Numbered from the stretch's first letter, positions 24,720 to 37,845 are shown. The stretch is DNA of 64,000 nt from Dastarcus helophoroides (GCA_028583605.1 CM053330.1:22842129-22906128); one strand, 5' to 3'. Translations and numbers: made by a program. The notes: generated by a model not told the origin, from the sequence alone.

Positions 24720-25560
24720 AATCAAGCCTCCACAGCTTCTATAACCTCTTCATTGGAAGAAAATTTACTAGCTTTTTTTTTCATTTCAATAAAGAGATAA
24801 ATAGTTGGACGGAGCCAGATCTGATAAATAAGGAGGGTGTTCCAGTAATCTAAACCCCAAATACGAATTGGAAACCTACTTGTATTTTATTATTTTATAT
24901 TAAAATGATGGACAATTAATTTTATTGAGAGGCACTGACACTGAGTATTTCGTTAGGTGAAGTCTATTTTACAATTTTTTTGAAGTGATGTTAATCCCGA
25001 AAATCGCAGGATTAGAAAAATTTAATCCCGAAAATTTCGGAACCAAAAACCGATCCCAAAAATCGGGATCCCGGATCAAATCCTCTAGTCGTACCCACGT
25101 TTCATCCACAATAACAACACGGCTCAAAAAGTCTGAATCTTTTTTAACCGAGTACAAATGGAACGCGATGCTTCTACCCTTGCACGCTCTTGATCAACAT
25201 TCAGACATTTTAGAGAAATTTTTCTTATATTCAAATCGACCTGAACAATGTGATGGACGCGTTCATATGAAATATTCAGTGCCTCAGATAATCGTTTTAG
25301 CCCAATTTCAAGGTCTAATAAAATCATGTCATGAAGTACTTCGACATTTTCGGAGACAAAGAAACTGGGCGTTCCGATCACTCCTCATCTTCAATTAAAA
25401 AATTTACCTCTTTTAAAACTTGCAATTTTTCACGGTCGTCTACGAAAGACATTGATCACTAAAGGTGTTAGGCATTATCTTCGTAAATCTGCTTACATCT
25501 TCTCTTAACCCCTTCAAATACAGGTACTTGATGATTACCTTGATTTTCACAATTACGGCG
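24720..25560 (-). pseudogene. full-span but broken mariner transposase
   Basis: Read on the minus strand in several frames: an N-terminal VIIKYLYLKGL segment (about 25540), then VLHDMILLDLEIGLKRLSEA and LNISYERVHHI (second helix-turn-helix, 25350-25270), LNVDQERARVEASRS, then FLSRVVIVDETWV with the first catalytic aspartate (about 25100). An unrelated 200-bp block interrupts (about 24860-25085). The C-terminal part follows: EHPPYLSDLAPSNYL, then KFSSNEEVIEAVEA (24850-24730). In the family the third catalytic aspartate sits in the S-D-Y triplet after DLAP; here it is S-N-Y. Frameshifts, the insertion and this substitution make it inactive. Confidence 0.8.
24985..25080. repeat. AATCCCGAAAAT repeats inside the mariner relic
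   Basis: AATCCCGAAAAT occurs at about 24994 and 25024, with related CCCAAAAATCGGGATCCCGG after 25055, forming a short partly palindromic block. It lies in the segment that interrupts the mariner gene. Confidence 0.5.
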
Positions 25561-25660
25561 GCATCCTTTTCTTTTCAAAATTTTATTGCGCAAAACTGGT
25601 TTAACTTTTTGACGTGAAACTTCGCTGACACTTTTAATAAGTCAATGTTCGTTACTGTGG

Positions 25661-28255
25661 TATCGCAATACTTTGTTATGCATTGGAACCGGTCTAAGAC
25701 TAAGTAAATATCAATATATCCTGGTATAATTAGACTTCCTGAATACAAACTATGACTGTGTACTTAGATACCATTTAATATAATTTTAGAAGTTTTAAAT
25801 TACAACATAGTACAATTTGCATTCATTTTTTTAAAGTTAAAACCGATCCAGAAGAATAAGCTATACACATAAATGTTATTGCTCCCAGTACATAGTACGA
25901 TAAGTATATACATAATTATAATTTGAAAGCGGCAGATTTGGGGTTGTATAGTGAAAATTATTGATCAAGGAGAGCCATCTGCCAGAGGGTCTGAGAATAG
26001 ACACCTGCCTTGCCCGCATGACCCCTCACATGTGCATACATTACTCAAATGTTCTAATGAAACTTTCACCGCAACTATTGCAACTAAAATAGTCCTGCAT
26101 TTTTTATTATTTTGTAAAGTAAAATACCTTTCCGCTTTCCGCGTAATACCTACTAATGAAAATAAATTAGATAACTTTGCTTTATTTTAATTTTAAAAAA
26201 AGATGGAAAATATAAAATTAATTTAACATTTTTTGCATCCATAATTTGTTTTATCTCTAATCAGCGACACATCTTAACCAAAGAGTGACTTGGGCGGATT
26301 TTGTAAAATATAATGTGGCACAGTTTTAAAACAACTTTGATGTGAAAAGCTCGAGGCAAGCAAGCCAGTTTGAAGGGTGACTGCTATTGGTTAACCTCAC
26401 CCCTTGATGCTTCGTAGTGTTGAATATCTATGAGAATAATGAGTTGAGATTCTAAATAGAAAAGGTCCATATAATATATACCTGGACTCTACTACTACTA
26501 CTGCTGCCATTGCTGCATTAGACCTGCACGCTTTGAATTCGTGGGAAAATCAAGTTTAAGGGTCGCTGGAGGAAAATTTAAATAAGTAAATAAGAAATAA
26601 GCAATGTGTTACATAAAATAAACAATACATTCAAACAAATGTTAAATAGAATAAGAAGAGTCAGTAGTGTGTCGGTGGTCTGTAGCACGTAAATGAAAAA
26701 AGAAAAAAATATATAAGATATTAAATGATTGATACGCAAAGACGTATCGCCTGATAACATTTTGACTGCACAAGGTGGTTAAAATTTGAAAAGCCTAAAA
26801 AAAATTTTAGATTGAACACCTGTATATTATTATCACTTCTAATAAAGTGTTTCATCCGCAATACAACCATATAAGGTTACATTAAGTTTGGACTCTATCA
26901 TTAGATGACGCTTGTGTCGTTGTTATCATATTTGCATTTATTTACATAAAAAATGGCAAACGATGATTTACTCTTTCTGGCAATAAGCATCGGTTTTGGA
27001 GTATATAGAACAGTTTTCCATAATAAAACGCATCCTACTAACGATCCGGCCTTGCCTGCTCTATATGAATTTTCGTCAAAATCGCTTTTGTAACTAAGTC
27101 GAGCCATATGTGCGAGGGGTGGAAAATTGAGAAGGTGAGCGAAATCTGGCAACATTGAAGCGAACAAAGAAATACGCTTTCGCATTATATATTAATAAGG
27201 ATTTTATTAATGTCTATACCACTTCGGAGGATTAGTTCTTAAATACATTATAAAAGTTAATAAGGCAATAATAGCAATGCAAGAGAAATTATTGTCATTA
27301 TTATGTGAATTTGTTTACAAACAGCAGTTCAGGCACTTCAGGTAGGTGCTTAATGGACCCTTACAAGAAATGAACTTTTAAAATCTAAATTGATCTTTAA
27401 CAAATTGTTTTTAAATAATACTTTGAATGTTTTAAACATGTCTAGTGTAGCTCAATGGGAAATATGAAGAGGACATAAAAAAACAGATACACAGAAATCA
27501 TGTTTAGACATTTGGTTGAGAGTTCAGCTTTAAAAGTAACATTATATGATTGAAGGTTGAAGATTGAATGGCACAAAATTGGTGTGTTTTGAGGGAACTA
27601 TTTTGATTCGGATCAACAATCTAAAACATTTGTGAAATGACAATGAGGGTCTAAAAAGTATGAAACGTTTTAGACAAAAAATTATTAATGTGACAGAGAC
27701 TAAAATGAAGTCAGTAAATCTGCCTAGCTAAAGTGAAGAATACTCTAGACTTTGGAAGGAGAAAGAATGAAACGATAGCAATAAACATATTATGCTATGC
27801 TACTCCTAAACACTCGAATGATTGAGGCATTTCACCTACGGCGTCGTGCTCAAACTTCGTTCGCTTGCGATATGGAGATCATGAAAGGCTTTTGTTGTAC
27901 AAACTACTATTAAAAAATTACATTTAAACAATGATTTTTTGGAAAAGCTTTCATCGTTTTCTGAGATAAATAGCATATTCTAAGTCATTGCAGAGTCCAA
28001 AATTACGCATTATTTAAGCTCATTCGGAATTGAAATGATGAAGTTTCATCAAATTTGCACTATCATTATTAACATCATAAAAAAATGAAAAATGTAAAAA
28101 TTTACATTTCTTTAAATAACTCTGAAAACAAAAATTTTCTTGGGATGTTTCTGGGCGAAATGTTGTTGGTCTTTTAATTGTCCAACTTTTGTCCCTTGTA
28201 ACTGAACCTGTATTTCTTGCAATTTCCGACATCCCATGCTGGCCCTTGGTGTTTC
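25661..28255. other. no recognised gene
   Basis: AT-rich. An isolated ACAGGTGTTC-type end on the minus strand (about 26822) may be a remnant of the ACAGGGTGT family. Confidence 0.35.
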
Positions 28256-28385
28256 ACGAGTTTCTTGCAAGAACAAGACAATAAATTTGTGAGAGCGAAC
28301 AAGACAAGGCAGGAAGTTATGTGTTAGGAAGAGCAAAATGTCTTGTAAAAAAATTAGCAAGAAGCAAGATATCTTGTGTTCAGTA
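28256..28385. repeat. CAAGAACAAG-type repeat cluster, left
   Basis: Multiple CAAGA words (TTGCAAGAACAAGACAAT, GCGAACAAGACAAGGCAGGA, AGCAAGAAGCAAGATATCTT). A similar cluster recurs about 1.1 kb downstream. The pair may be the subterminal regions of one unclassified DNA element. Confidence 0.35.
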
Positions 28386-29419
28386 CACAAACGACGAGTT
28401 AAACGCGTATCGTACCGGAACCGACGTACGACTTAAGTTAGTAGATTCAACTTTAAGGATCGTCTTCGGTTAGGCTGAATTGATAAAAAGTCTCTCAATT
28501 TCACACTGATCTATTCTGTCTTCTTAGTTACGCGGTTAAAACTGTATTGTGCCTTATTATAAAAACTACATATCTATATCCTAACATCTGGGGAAGGCCA
28601 CCGGAAAGACTTTCTGGCCACCAATATTCTCTAGCGAAAAAGGGCAAGCTGACCGATGGTTTATTGATTTTCATGGGAAAAAAACTTGCCAACTTGCCCC
28701 TAGATTCCGAGAACATTAGTGACCATGGCATAAATTTACTAATTTTAGAAACTGAATCTGCATCTTGCAATCCAGAACATCTTGCTTTTTCAAAATTTTC
28801 TTATAACAAGGGTAGAGAAAATAGTCTCTGATGGGACTGTCTCCGGTCATTAAATTAAGTGTATGTAATATCCTTCCTTCCATCAGTCAAGAATATTGGT
28901 ATTCTCTTCCACTCGGCGGTATTATAGTAACTACAAACTTCCGGTCTAGTTAGATATTGAAAGAGATGCTTTGGGTTTTAATTTTTATTGATTTAATATC
29001 CGAATAACGTATTCCATCATCCATCTTCAATTTTATTGAAGATATTACAAGCACTCTGTTCAGTCGTGGACTTTGAAGCAAATAAGGAGCAACACTATTT
29101 TTGCAATAAATAATAATTCTCTTTATAAATTTGATGAAACTTTTTAATTATTGCAGTTTCATACAATTTCTTTAAAAAATGACGTTTCTTTATGCCGTTA
29201 ATCTAAACTAAGAGCAACATATTAATTGAACTTTTCAAAATATTTTAAAATTATGGCCCTGACTGCAGGTAACACCTTAATAAGGGTTTCACCGGATCCA
29301 CTTCCTTTTATCTTCTATTTTGCCTTTACATCTTTCAAAATAATGTACTTTTTAAATTCATTGTGTCACGGTACAGTGAATTACGAATCTGTTTTGGTGT
29401 TGATCATGCGCAAAACAAA

Positions 29420-29575
29420 CTATCAAGAACAAGCAAGAGCAAAATTCTTGCTAGCAAGAGAAGAATCAACCCAGCAAGAAATGGTAAGACAAGAAGTAAA
29501 ACAACTTCTTGGCTTGCTTAGCAAAACAACCTAATAAGTCAACGAACAAGACAAATAATCTTGCTTTGTGGATCA
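29420..29575. repeat. CAAGAACAAG-type repeat cluster, right
   Basis: Repeated CAAGAACAAGCAAGAGC, AGCAAGAAATGG and ACGAACAAGACAAATAATC words, echoing 28256-28385. Confidence 0.35.
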
Positions 29576-29607
29576 TTTCTGGCCGTCCTTACCTTGAACA
29601 CTGTGCA

Positions 29608-29910
29608 TTTTAAAAACCTAAATCTGGGATTTAATGAAGCATATATTTATGAGTAAACTCTGAAAAAATTATTTGTTCATAATGCCCTCGTAGCCACAAT
29701 AAATTTTTCCCCACGCGGCAAATTGCCGTTTTTGCAGAAAAATCTAAATAACTCGAAAAATGTTAGACATTCAAGAAAACCTTTTCTTACATTCCTTTAT
29801 TTTTAAAAGAAATTAGAAAATGCAACAAACAATAGAGATTGCCTTTTTAAAAAGTGGAGTTGATGCCTGAGCAGAGAAAATTAAACAACATGTAATACTC
29901 CGGGATATTT
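29608..29910 (-). repeat. family A repeat, copy 1
   Basis: Shares ordered segments with 35230-35790 (inverted) and 45960-46300 (same orientation): ACCTAAATCTGGGATTTAAT, the AATTATTTGTTCATAATG block, CCACGCGGCAAATTGCC, and AATAACTCGAAAAATGTTAG. Its own terminal ACAGGGTGT ends are lost. Confidence 0.65.
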
Positions 29911-31149
29911 TAATTTTGTAAAACGTGGATTTAATTAGAAAAAGTTGTTTTTTTTTAAATTAAGGAACATCCCATACAGCATTCATAAAGAAAAATGAAT
30001 AAAATATGTTTTGGTGAGGACATTGTACTTATAAATGTAATAAAAATATGTAAATATTGCGTTAGTATTTTTTTTATTTTAATATTTTATGCTCACACTT
30101 AATTTTGCGCTACTCTGAACTACTAAAAAAAGGCAGTCTAGGAGCTGCTGACCGAAGTGAAAACCTAATACTAGGAAATAAAAGTGGTTTTTCTTTAATT
30201 TTCAAATTAACTGTAGTACCAAAAATTAAAATTTCACATTTGTAAATTAAAATTATCATCATTACAGCCCGGAAGTTGTGGCACTTGCCATCTTTGACAA
30301 ATGTTAGGTTATTTTGCCGTTTTAGTTATTGCCATTTTTGCCATATCTATTCAGAAAAAAAAAGACGAATCAAAATTGAATGATTTAAATTTTTATAAAT
30401 ATTATGTATAATTCTTATACTTTATCTTTATTTGGATAATAAGACTTTAATGTCAGTCTATTAATAAATAATCAAGAAACATCCTCCAATTGGCGCACAT
30501 AATCCCCTCATTTGTCTCTGTATTGTCTTGTTTGTTGTAGGCACTTGAATGAGGCAGTCTTTCTGACTTTTGTCAAAGTTCATTATTGGGGTTTATCTGT
30601 GCCGTACCTTTTTTTATAATCGTCAAAATTTACTAGATCACGTTTTTTTTTGTTCGTCAAAATTTATGAGGCCGCGGAATGATAATTAAGTTATTACCTT
30701 TTTTTTTAGTCTTCAATTTTTTTTTACTTTGGCATGGTTCAGAATTATCTAACCAAAAGATAAAAATTTTCATGTGTCGTAAAATTTTAATCAGTAGTAA
30801 GATGTGTTCCTAACAGAAAAAAGTTTGGGAAACAATTAGGGATGCCAGATATCCCTCATTTTGGTTAGAAAAATGCAGTCTCCCGTATACATAATGCCCC
30901 CGTATTTGAAAGCTGTAACGCTATTAAGCCTTTTATTTCAAATGAAGACCCCCGTTTTTTTTAGCCATGAAAAGTTTAAAAAATAGTAAAGGGCTTTGCG
31001 ATCAACATTTTTAAAGACAAACCTGCATTTTTTACTACAAAATTTCACAGAATTGGAAACTCAAAAGTTGCATTCAAACCGTCAATACCATAGCATAGGC
31101 AATCAAACCAATTACTTAAAAATAAATTTAGAAAAATAATAGCATAAAT
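29911..31149. other. no recognised gene
   Basis: AT-rich DNA without supportable features. Confidence 0.4.
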
Positions 31150-31465
31150 TGCAATAATTTTCTCGGAAATAGTTAAATTTAGAAAAAATTAACTTACATA
31201 ATGAAAAGACCTCAAAAAACAACTAATTAGTTTTTAAATTTTTTTGATCGGACCTCAAATAAACAAGTTCAGCTGATTTTTAAAAATGGCGATTTTCAGT
31301 TTTTTCTAAATAAAACCAAGACGAATTGAAATTCAATTGTTTTCTCAGCGAAATAATATTGGACATTAAATTCTGCACTACTTTGCCCATTTAAGCTTCC
31401 TTGTATCTCTAATAGTTTACCAGATCCCTATAGTGGAAATCAAATTTGGTTCAACATGTATACTG
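31150..31465 (+). repeat. family B terminal arm, solo copy
   Basis: Matches the right arm of the 54046-56985 element in order: ATTTTCTCGGA, AAAATGGCGATTTTCAG, AATTCAATTGTTTTCTC, TTTGCCCATTTAAGC, TAGTGGAAATCAAATTTGGT, and ends near TA at 31459-31460. Confidence 0.7.
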
Positions 31466-32740
31466 CAAACTGTTACCCCTTTTGCTCAGGTATTCTGCAT
31501 CATCTTAAGAATTTACAGTAACCTTTCGCAGATGGTGCAATTTGGGAATTTCCTAGGGCTTACTTATCAGTTATCTGATAACAAGGGTTATAGCGATGGT
31601 GACCTATTCTATTCGGTGATTTGAAAATACGCAGTATAATCCGCTTTAATCATTTTTTACTGTAAATTGAATAAACACTATTTTTTTCGAATTAATGAAT
31701 AAACAGAAATGCTGATTAGAATGAATATTATTAGAATTAATAAACTAACAAACTAGACTCCTCCCTTTTCCTCAGGGTATAGCCAATCAAATTGTGCTCT
31801 ACCCTGAAGATTTTATAATGATAATTTTGGAAAGTAAAGCAATTTGGGACTTTGGTCACTGCGGATGCTTTAGTAGAGCCTATTATTCAATGATTTGAAA
31901 TTAGCAATAAACTGTCAAAGGTACCCAATAAAGGGGATGGGTGGTCCATTCAATGAGTTCAAAGGTGCAATTAATTTTAAGAGTTGTCCGATAAGCAACG
32001 ACCCTTCTTTGGATTTTAAGGAATATTTATATATAACAGATCTTTGGTTTTTCCAGTTATTAGAAATTCCAGAGAAATTTTGTTTAAACTACTTATTTAC
32101 CTAATGATTATGCCATATTATAAATGGAATCTTCCAATTGAAATCTAATTGTTTTACGTAAAAAAGAATAGGATGTCTCATTTTCAAATAATTTCAAATT
32201 AAAAATTAAAAAAAAATGTGTGCCATTTGAAAATATGAAAGAAGTAGTAGTTGTTGATTATATCTACTTTCGTTAGATAAACAAAAGGAAAAAATATATA
32301 CAAGAAGAAATTAAGGCGTTTGAAATACTTTTTGACGAGCTTAAAAACATGATTAACATGAAGATTAGTTTTCTGGATATATTTGAATGAGTTTAAAAAT
32401 ATTTCATCAGAAAATATGTTTTTGAACCTAAAAAACTAATTTAATTTAATTAAAGTTTTTTTTGAAACCACCAATTTAGAAACTTAACTCGACTTGCTCT
32501 ATAAACGAAATTCTAAATATAATTAGTTTCCAAATAGCCTTTATAAAGAACAAAAATAAAAACTAAATACTGTATTTTTTTTGCAAAACCTAGAAACTAA
32601 AGAAAACCGTTTGAAATAATTTTAAAAGAGTTTAAAATATGTGTATGAAGATAAGCCAAGGTAAGATAATATTTAAATAGGATAATTATTTACCAAATAA
32701 TTAAATTAAAAAGTTCCATCACAAAAAAGACACTCGATTT
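31466..32740. other. no recognised gene
   Basis: AT-rich; nothing supportable. Confidence 0.4.
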
Positions 32741-32818
32741 GTGAATAAGCGGCTAACCGCCTAATGCGTATAGCAACGTTGACCGCTGATGCGGCCGCAG
32801 GTCTTCAAGCAACCGCAT

Positions 32819-32999
32819 AGCGTACTAATCTAAAAAGATTAGGAAAAGATGCATCGACGTCATCTGTATTGGGATTAAAATCGATAGAGTATCGATTTGA
32901 ATCGGTAGAGTATCGATTTGAATCGATAGAGTATTGATTTGAATCTCAATGCAGATGACGTCGATGCATCTATTGCTAATCTTTTTAGATTAGTACGCT
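32819..32999. repeat. foldback with ATCGAT iteron core
   Basis: Arms 32819-32876 and 32942-32999 are inverted copies with about four mismatches in 58. The centre (32877-32941) holds three tandem copies of a 21-bp unit built on AATCGATAGAGTATCGATTT, each itself a near-palindrome. GC-rich words (TGCATCGACGTCATCTG) sit in both arms. No coding sequence. Confidence 0.85.
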
Positions 33000-33127
33000 T
33001 GAAAATGCCAGTTCTGCTGGCGAAATACGTATCACGTAATTATTTATTTAATTGCCGATGTGGTAAAGGGGTGAAACCATCTTTGGACTTAATCACAAGC
33101 CACAGTGTTTAGTTCAGTGCTTTAGTA

Positions 33128-33198
33128 ATAACTTGGCTGGTTAAAGCGGCAGATACTGCTTCATAGGTCGCAGGTTCGAAGCCCACTGTCGATTACGC
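33128..33198 (+). repeat. tRNA-like sequence (SINE head or tRNA pseudogene)
   Basis: TGGCTGGTTAAAGCGG resembles an A box and GCAGGTTCGAAGCCC a B box, about 35 bases apart, and a T6 run (about 33197) follows as a Pol III-type stop. The acceptor arms do not pair and the T stem has mismatches, so this is a degenerate tRNA-derived repeat and not a working tRNA gene. Confidence 0.4.
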
Positions 33199-33239
33199 GT
33201 TTTTTAATACTATTACACATCTTACTCATAGCGCCCAAA

Positions 33240-35006
33240 TTACGTGATGGCGACGAGAAATCGTATTTTTTTCCCCTTATCTAAAATAGCTCTACGCTCC
33301 TAAAGAAGTTTTCGCTTCAAAAAATAGAAGGAACGTCGCTAATGACATTGCACTAAAAATAAATAATAGGATCCTACAAAGCAGTGCGAGGGAAAGGTTA
33401 GTGATAACTGATAACAATTATAATTGGCTACTTAGAATTTAAAATTTAATCAATGAACTCTATAATTCTAACTAGTAAACAGAGAAAGTAAATTTAAAAT
33501 CAAATGATGTCATTTTAACCGTCTGCTACTAAAAGGATGAAGTATGTTCAATGTCATACTCAATGGCAAGTGTATAAGAAACATACCGCCAATTGTTTTA
33601 TGCTAATAACCTACGGATAAATTATTACATTCCTCAGTTGTTCCTTGAGCTCTTAAGATCGCGGTTTCTTGATACTGATCATATTCCAACATTCTAACCT
33701 TTAAATAGAAAACTCAAATTTGAACTATATTTCAGCTCTCGTGGTCAATGTTTGCGATTAGAAGTCTAAATACAGTTCATTCTTTTATGAACACCACGAA
33801 AAAAATATCGAAAATATTTACTTAATATTACATCAGTTTCCAATAAAGACCTGCATTGTAAGCATCACAAATTAAAAATCAAATTATTGAATATTTATTC
33901 TAAGTTTCTTAGGAAATAATTATTGTAACTATTGGTTAATGTATTATAACATTTGAAGAAACTATTGAATTAATTTTAGGTTATGAAAAACTTTAAAATA
34001 TGATCTGTATAAATTCACTAATGTAATCACTATAAAAATTGAATGTTACAATAAGCTTCCCTAAGTAGATTTTTTTCGTAACAAAATTCCAGAATAAACG
34101 GGTAGACTGTAGACTCATGCAGTAAGTAGTGCCTCAAAAATGTGCATTTATGTACATTATCTAACGTTGCGACATAAGGTTATATCAAATGTTCACACTA
34201 TTATGAACATTTGATTTCATATTATTGTGTTTGAAAATAACAATAATTATAGGTTAGAAAAAGAAACAACATGAACTATGAGGTAGTAGCTGGCTGGAGA
34301 CAAGAAGGTTGTACAGTTTTGACCACATTACACAAAATTAATTTATACGAAAAATTTAAGAACGATTATCAATTAGTATTCATAGTACCCACAGCTAATA
34401 AATGTCAAATGTCTGCGAAAAAATGTTATCAAAAAAAAATTGAAGATCACAGGCATTTTACCTACACAAAGTACGTTAGAATGAATTAATTATGAATTTA
34501 ACAAATGAATAAAAACAAAGAAAGGTTAGTTTCTGAAATTCAGGCGCCATATATTACAGAATTAAGGGAGAATATTCAGACAAAAATGTGGTTAACCTGA
34601 CCTGCAGTCTACGTATAAGCAGCATCACAACCAAACTTGCTATTCCGGCCTTGCCTTCGGATTGTTTAGAGAAAGAACTAAGTCGACGGTAGACGAAATC
34701 AACTTATACATAACCTACGAGACTTACCTTACTTCGTTTCCATGATTATTCGTAAAATAATCAGCCATATCCCTGTTGAGCCCCTTGGGGGCAACACTCA
34801 CACAACACACTTGCCGTGTTTACAAATGTAGAATCTTGATCTAACGCGCGCGCCAAAGTTCAACTGAACTACAAAAAGCGGGATGGGAGTCTTTGACATC
34901 TGTCTCTGTCGTAGTCTCGGAGTACACCATAGGCATGCGCCGTCTATCTTAGGAACAGGGCTGGTACGATTAATTTTTTAAAGGGAGCATCTTTTTAATA
35001 TTATAC
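33240..35006. other. no recognised gene
   Basis: AT-rich; one clean hairpin (arms ATCAAATGTTCA/TGAACATTTGAT, about 34186-34218) and a GC-richer patch at 34790-34970 with no gene assigned. Confidence 0.4.
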
Positions 35007-35120
35007 CAGGGCTTCGAAGTGTAATTTTTATCGTTCCGGTTTTCGCTCTGAAAAAAATTACATCGGTTCGGTTTCGGTTTTCGTTTCGACAAATAATGGT
35101 TTTTTTCGGTTTTTGGTTCA
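35007..35120 (+). mobile_element. isolated hAT-type terminus
   Basis: CAGGGCTTCGAAGTG followed by repeated CGGTTTTCG/TTCGGTTTCGG words resembles the end of a hAT element. No matching right end is seen; the ACAGGGTGT element begins shortly after. Confidence 0.4.
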
Positions 35121-35229
35121 CCTCAGGGTGACCCAATTTTAATTTTTTAAAATTCCTATTTAAATTAACAATTTATTTTCTGCTATTATTTAGAAAATAT
35201 TATAGGTTTCTTTCGTTGATATTAGAATA

Positions 35230-35790
35230 TACAGGGTGTCCACCCAGTGCGGAATAGTAAAATATCTCAGTAATGACTGAATTTAAAGAAAACTTTTAAG
35301 AGGCAGTTTCTTCTCTTTACCAGTAGAGTATACAGTGTGTTTAATTTTCCCTGTGCAAGTACCGACGTCATTTTTTAAAATGGCAACCCATATTTCTTCT
35401 TGCATATTCTGATTCCTCATAAAAATAAAAGTTATGTTGTAATTTTTTTTTTTTTTTTGAATTTCTAATATTTTCGATGTTTGTGCAAAAACGGAAATTT
35501 TCTGCGTGGTGTAAAAAAAATTATTACGGCTACGAAGGACATCATGAATAAATGATTTTTTTAGGAATTATTAATAAATAAGTGCTTAATTAAATCCCAT
35601 ATTTAGGTTTTTGAAATATTATACAGGGGAGGTCAGAAAAGAATTTTGATGTAAGAGAATTTTGAGCGACAGAAACTCGCTTATTTTAAATGGAACACCC
35701 CTTATCGGCCTCTTAATTAATTATCTGTCATAAATTTGAAAAAAAAAACCAATATTTCGAGATTAAGTTAAAATGTAGTACTGACGGTAC
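35230..35790 (+). mobile_element. family A element, copy 2 (ACAGGGTGTCC end)
   Basis: Begins at a TA with CAGGGTGTCCACCCAGTGCG. The same end occurs inverted at 46340. Internal ACAGTGTGT (about 35333) and ACAGGGGAGG (about 35625) words recur at corresponding places in the other copies, giving a nested, repeated-end structure. No coding frame. Confidence 0.7.
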
Positions 35791-36125
35791 TGCTAGAGTC
35801 AAAACCACATCAAAAGTATACATTATCTCGTTGGATTAAAAGACAGGACTTTCTATGACAATGTCATCGTCAAAATCATTCAGCCGCAATAAAGAAATAT
35901 TTCATTGGAAAAGTAGTAGTTACTAAAAAAAAAAAAAAAACATTCGACAACAGCTATAGACAGATTTGACAAGTTAATTAACGGGCAATCCTGAAAATTT
36001 GACACGTAACTTTAAAACGGAAGTAAACAATGGTGATTCAATCTATGTTGGGTCGTCGATGGTGGTCTAATTATACCTACATAGTTGCTCGGAAAGAATG
36101 GGCCAACGCTAAACTAGAACTTATA

Positions 36126-37448
36126 CAGATGTCCCGAAATTGGGTTGAAAAATTTTAACAGCGGATTCTTTATCCAAAAATATGTAAAAACTTTCATATA
36201 AACCTTTATCGGGAGAAGCTTCGTTTTCGAGATACCTGGTGTCAAAGTAAAATCGAAATAATGGTTTCTTATTGATTTTTTTGAAATGTGACAAGATAAA
36301 TAACTAAAATTTGTCACACCTATTTAGATTTTGATACTCTATAAAATAAACTGCAAAATTTTATTCAGCGTGGATCAGTGACTGGCAAAACTTAAGGGGA
36401 CAGTAATAAAATTATTCCTAATTTTACTATTTTTGATTTTCTTAATATTTTAAGTCTAAAATCTCTTAGTAGGGAATTTGTTACGTAAAAAAAGTACTCC
36501 TGCCTCGTTAGAGTAGACCGTTTTCGAGTAAAATGCATTCAAAAAATGTATTGCACGTCTAAGAATTACTACAGAAAAGGTCTAAGTTGTAAGTGGGCCA
36601 TGGAAATAAAAGAGATATTTGTCAATACAAATTAACATTCAAGAAATTCTTTTCTTTGCTTTAATTTTTCAAATTTTTTAATTATGGGTTCCATCGATTT
36701 ATTTTTGCATAGAGAATTAAGTAATATGCATATTTTCTATCAGTTCTGTGATAAGAACACCATGGCTGCTCAGCGGGAGTATAGGAGGCGGTTTTCTTGA
36801 TAAAGAATACGGATCGTACTATTTTTGAAACCAACAGCCGCTGCGCTTCCACTACAGAACCCATACACAAAATGCATATCACTTAATTCTCTATTCGAAA
36901 ATAAATCGACTAAACCCACTATTATCAAACTTTAAAAAATTAAACCAAAGAAAAAGTATTGCTTTAATGTTAAGACGTTAGACTTAAGTTACTTTGACAA
37001 CACCTTAGGTTTCTTTAATAGTAGTTCCTAGACATCCAGTACATTTTTTGAACGCATTTTACTCTAAAACGGTCTACTCTATCGAGGTAAGTGAGAGTAT
37101 CTTTTTAAGTAAAAAAGTTCCTACTAAACAATTTTAACCTTAAAATGTCAAGAAAATCTAAAATAACAAAATTATGGAAAATTTATTAAGCCCCTCCCCC
37201 TACCTCCACGTCGAATAACATTTTACAGTTTGTTTTATAAAGCATACAAATCTACTTAGTTGTCAAATTTTAGTTATTTATCTTGTCATATTTCGAAAAA
37301 ATCAATAAAAACCGCTATTTCGATTTTATCTCTGACGCCCTCTATCTCGAAAACGAAGCTTCTGCCTATATAGGTATGAATCTTTTTAAATATTTTTGGA
37401 CGTAGAATCCGCTGTTAAAATCTTTCAACCTAATTTCTGGACACCTTG
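36126..37448. mobile_element. 1.3-kb foldback element, ~600-bp inverted arms
   Basis: Arms 36126 to about 36755 and about 36848 to 37448 are inverted copies with moderate divergence. Shared blocks include TTTTAACAGCGGATTCT at the outer ends, CTCGAAAACGAAGCTTC, AATAGAGAATTAAGT near the centre, and several TAGAGTAGACCGTTTTCGAG-like words. The left end CAGATGTCCCGAAATTGGG follows a TA; the right end reads CAAGGTGTCCAGAAATTAGG. The ends fit the ACAGGGTGTCC group. The 90-bp centre has no gene. Confidence 0.8.
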
Positions 37449-37845
37449 CCAAAATTACTACTTTTATTTAAAAATATTGATCTAAAACCTCAATATTTAA
37501 TTTTTTTCTGAAAATTTTGCTGAAAACTAAAAAATTTCCAGAAATAACAAAATTTTTCTGAAAGTTTTTTTGATAGATTTAGCTTTTTATAATATTATAA
37601 CTTTTTCTTTTAAAGCTCCAAATTTTAATTTGTATTTTTCATTTTCTTTTCTAAACCTTCGACTTCAAACTAAATTTAACCTTATTCTAGAAATTATTAA
37701 CCAATTTTCGCAATATTTTTATTTTATTCTTTAAATATTGGAATTTTTCTAAACATTAAATTCAAACTGAAGCTGAAAGAAAGAGGCTGAAAATAATGAT
37801 AAGTTTGAACTTGTTGGAATATTTGTTAGCATTCGAGTTGGATAT

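Noticed and set aside
28528..28831. Overlapping frames on both strands near 28.6 kb
   Set aside because: Neither resembles a known protein, and overlap of two similar-length frames suggests chance.
32740..33240. Bacterial-type replication origin at the iteron foldback
   Set aside because: The context is a eukaryotic repeat-rich region with no replication gene; a foldback repeat is the simpler reading.
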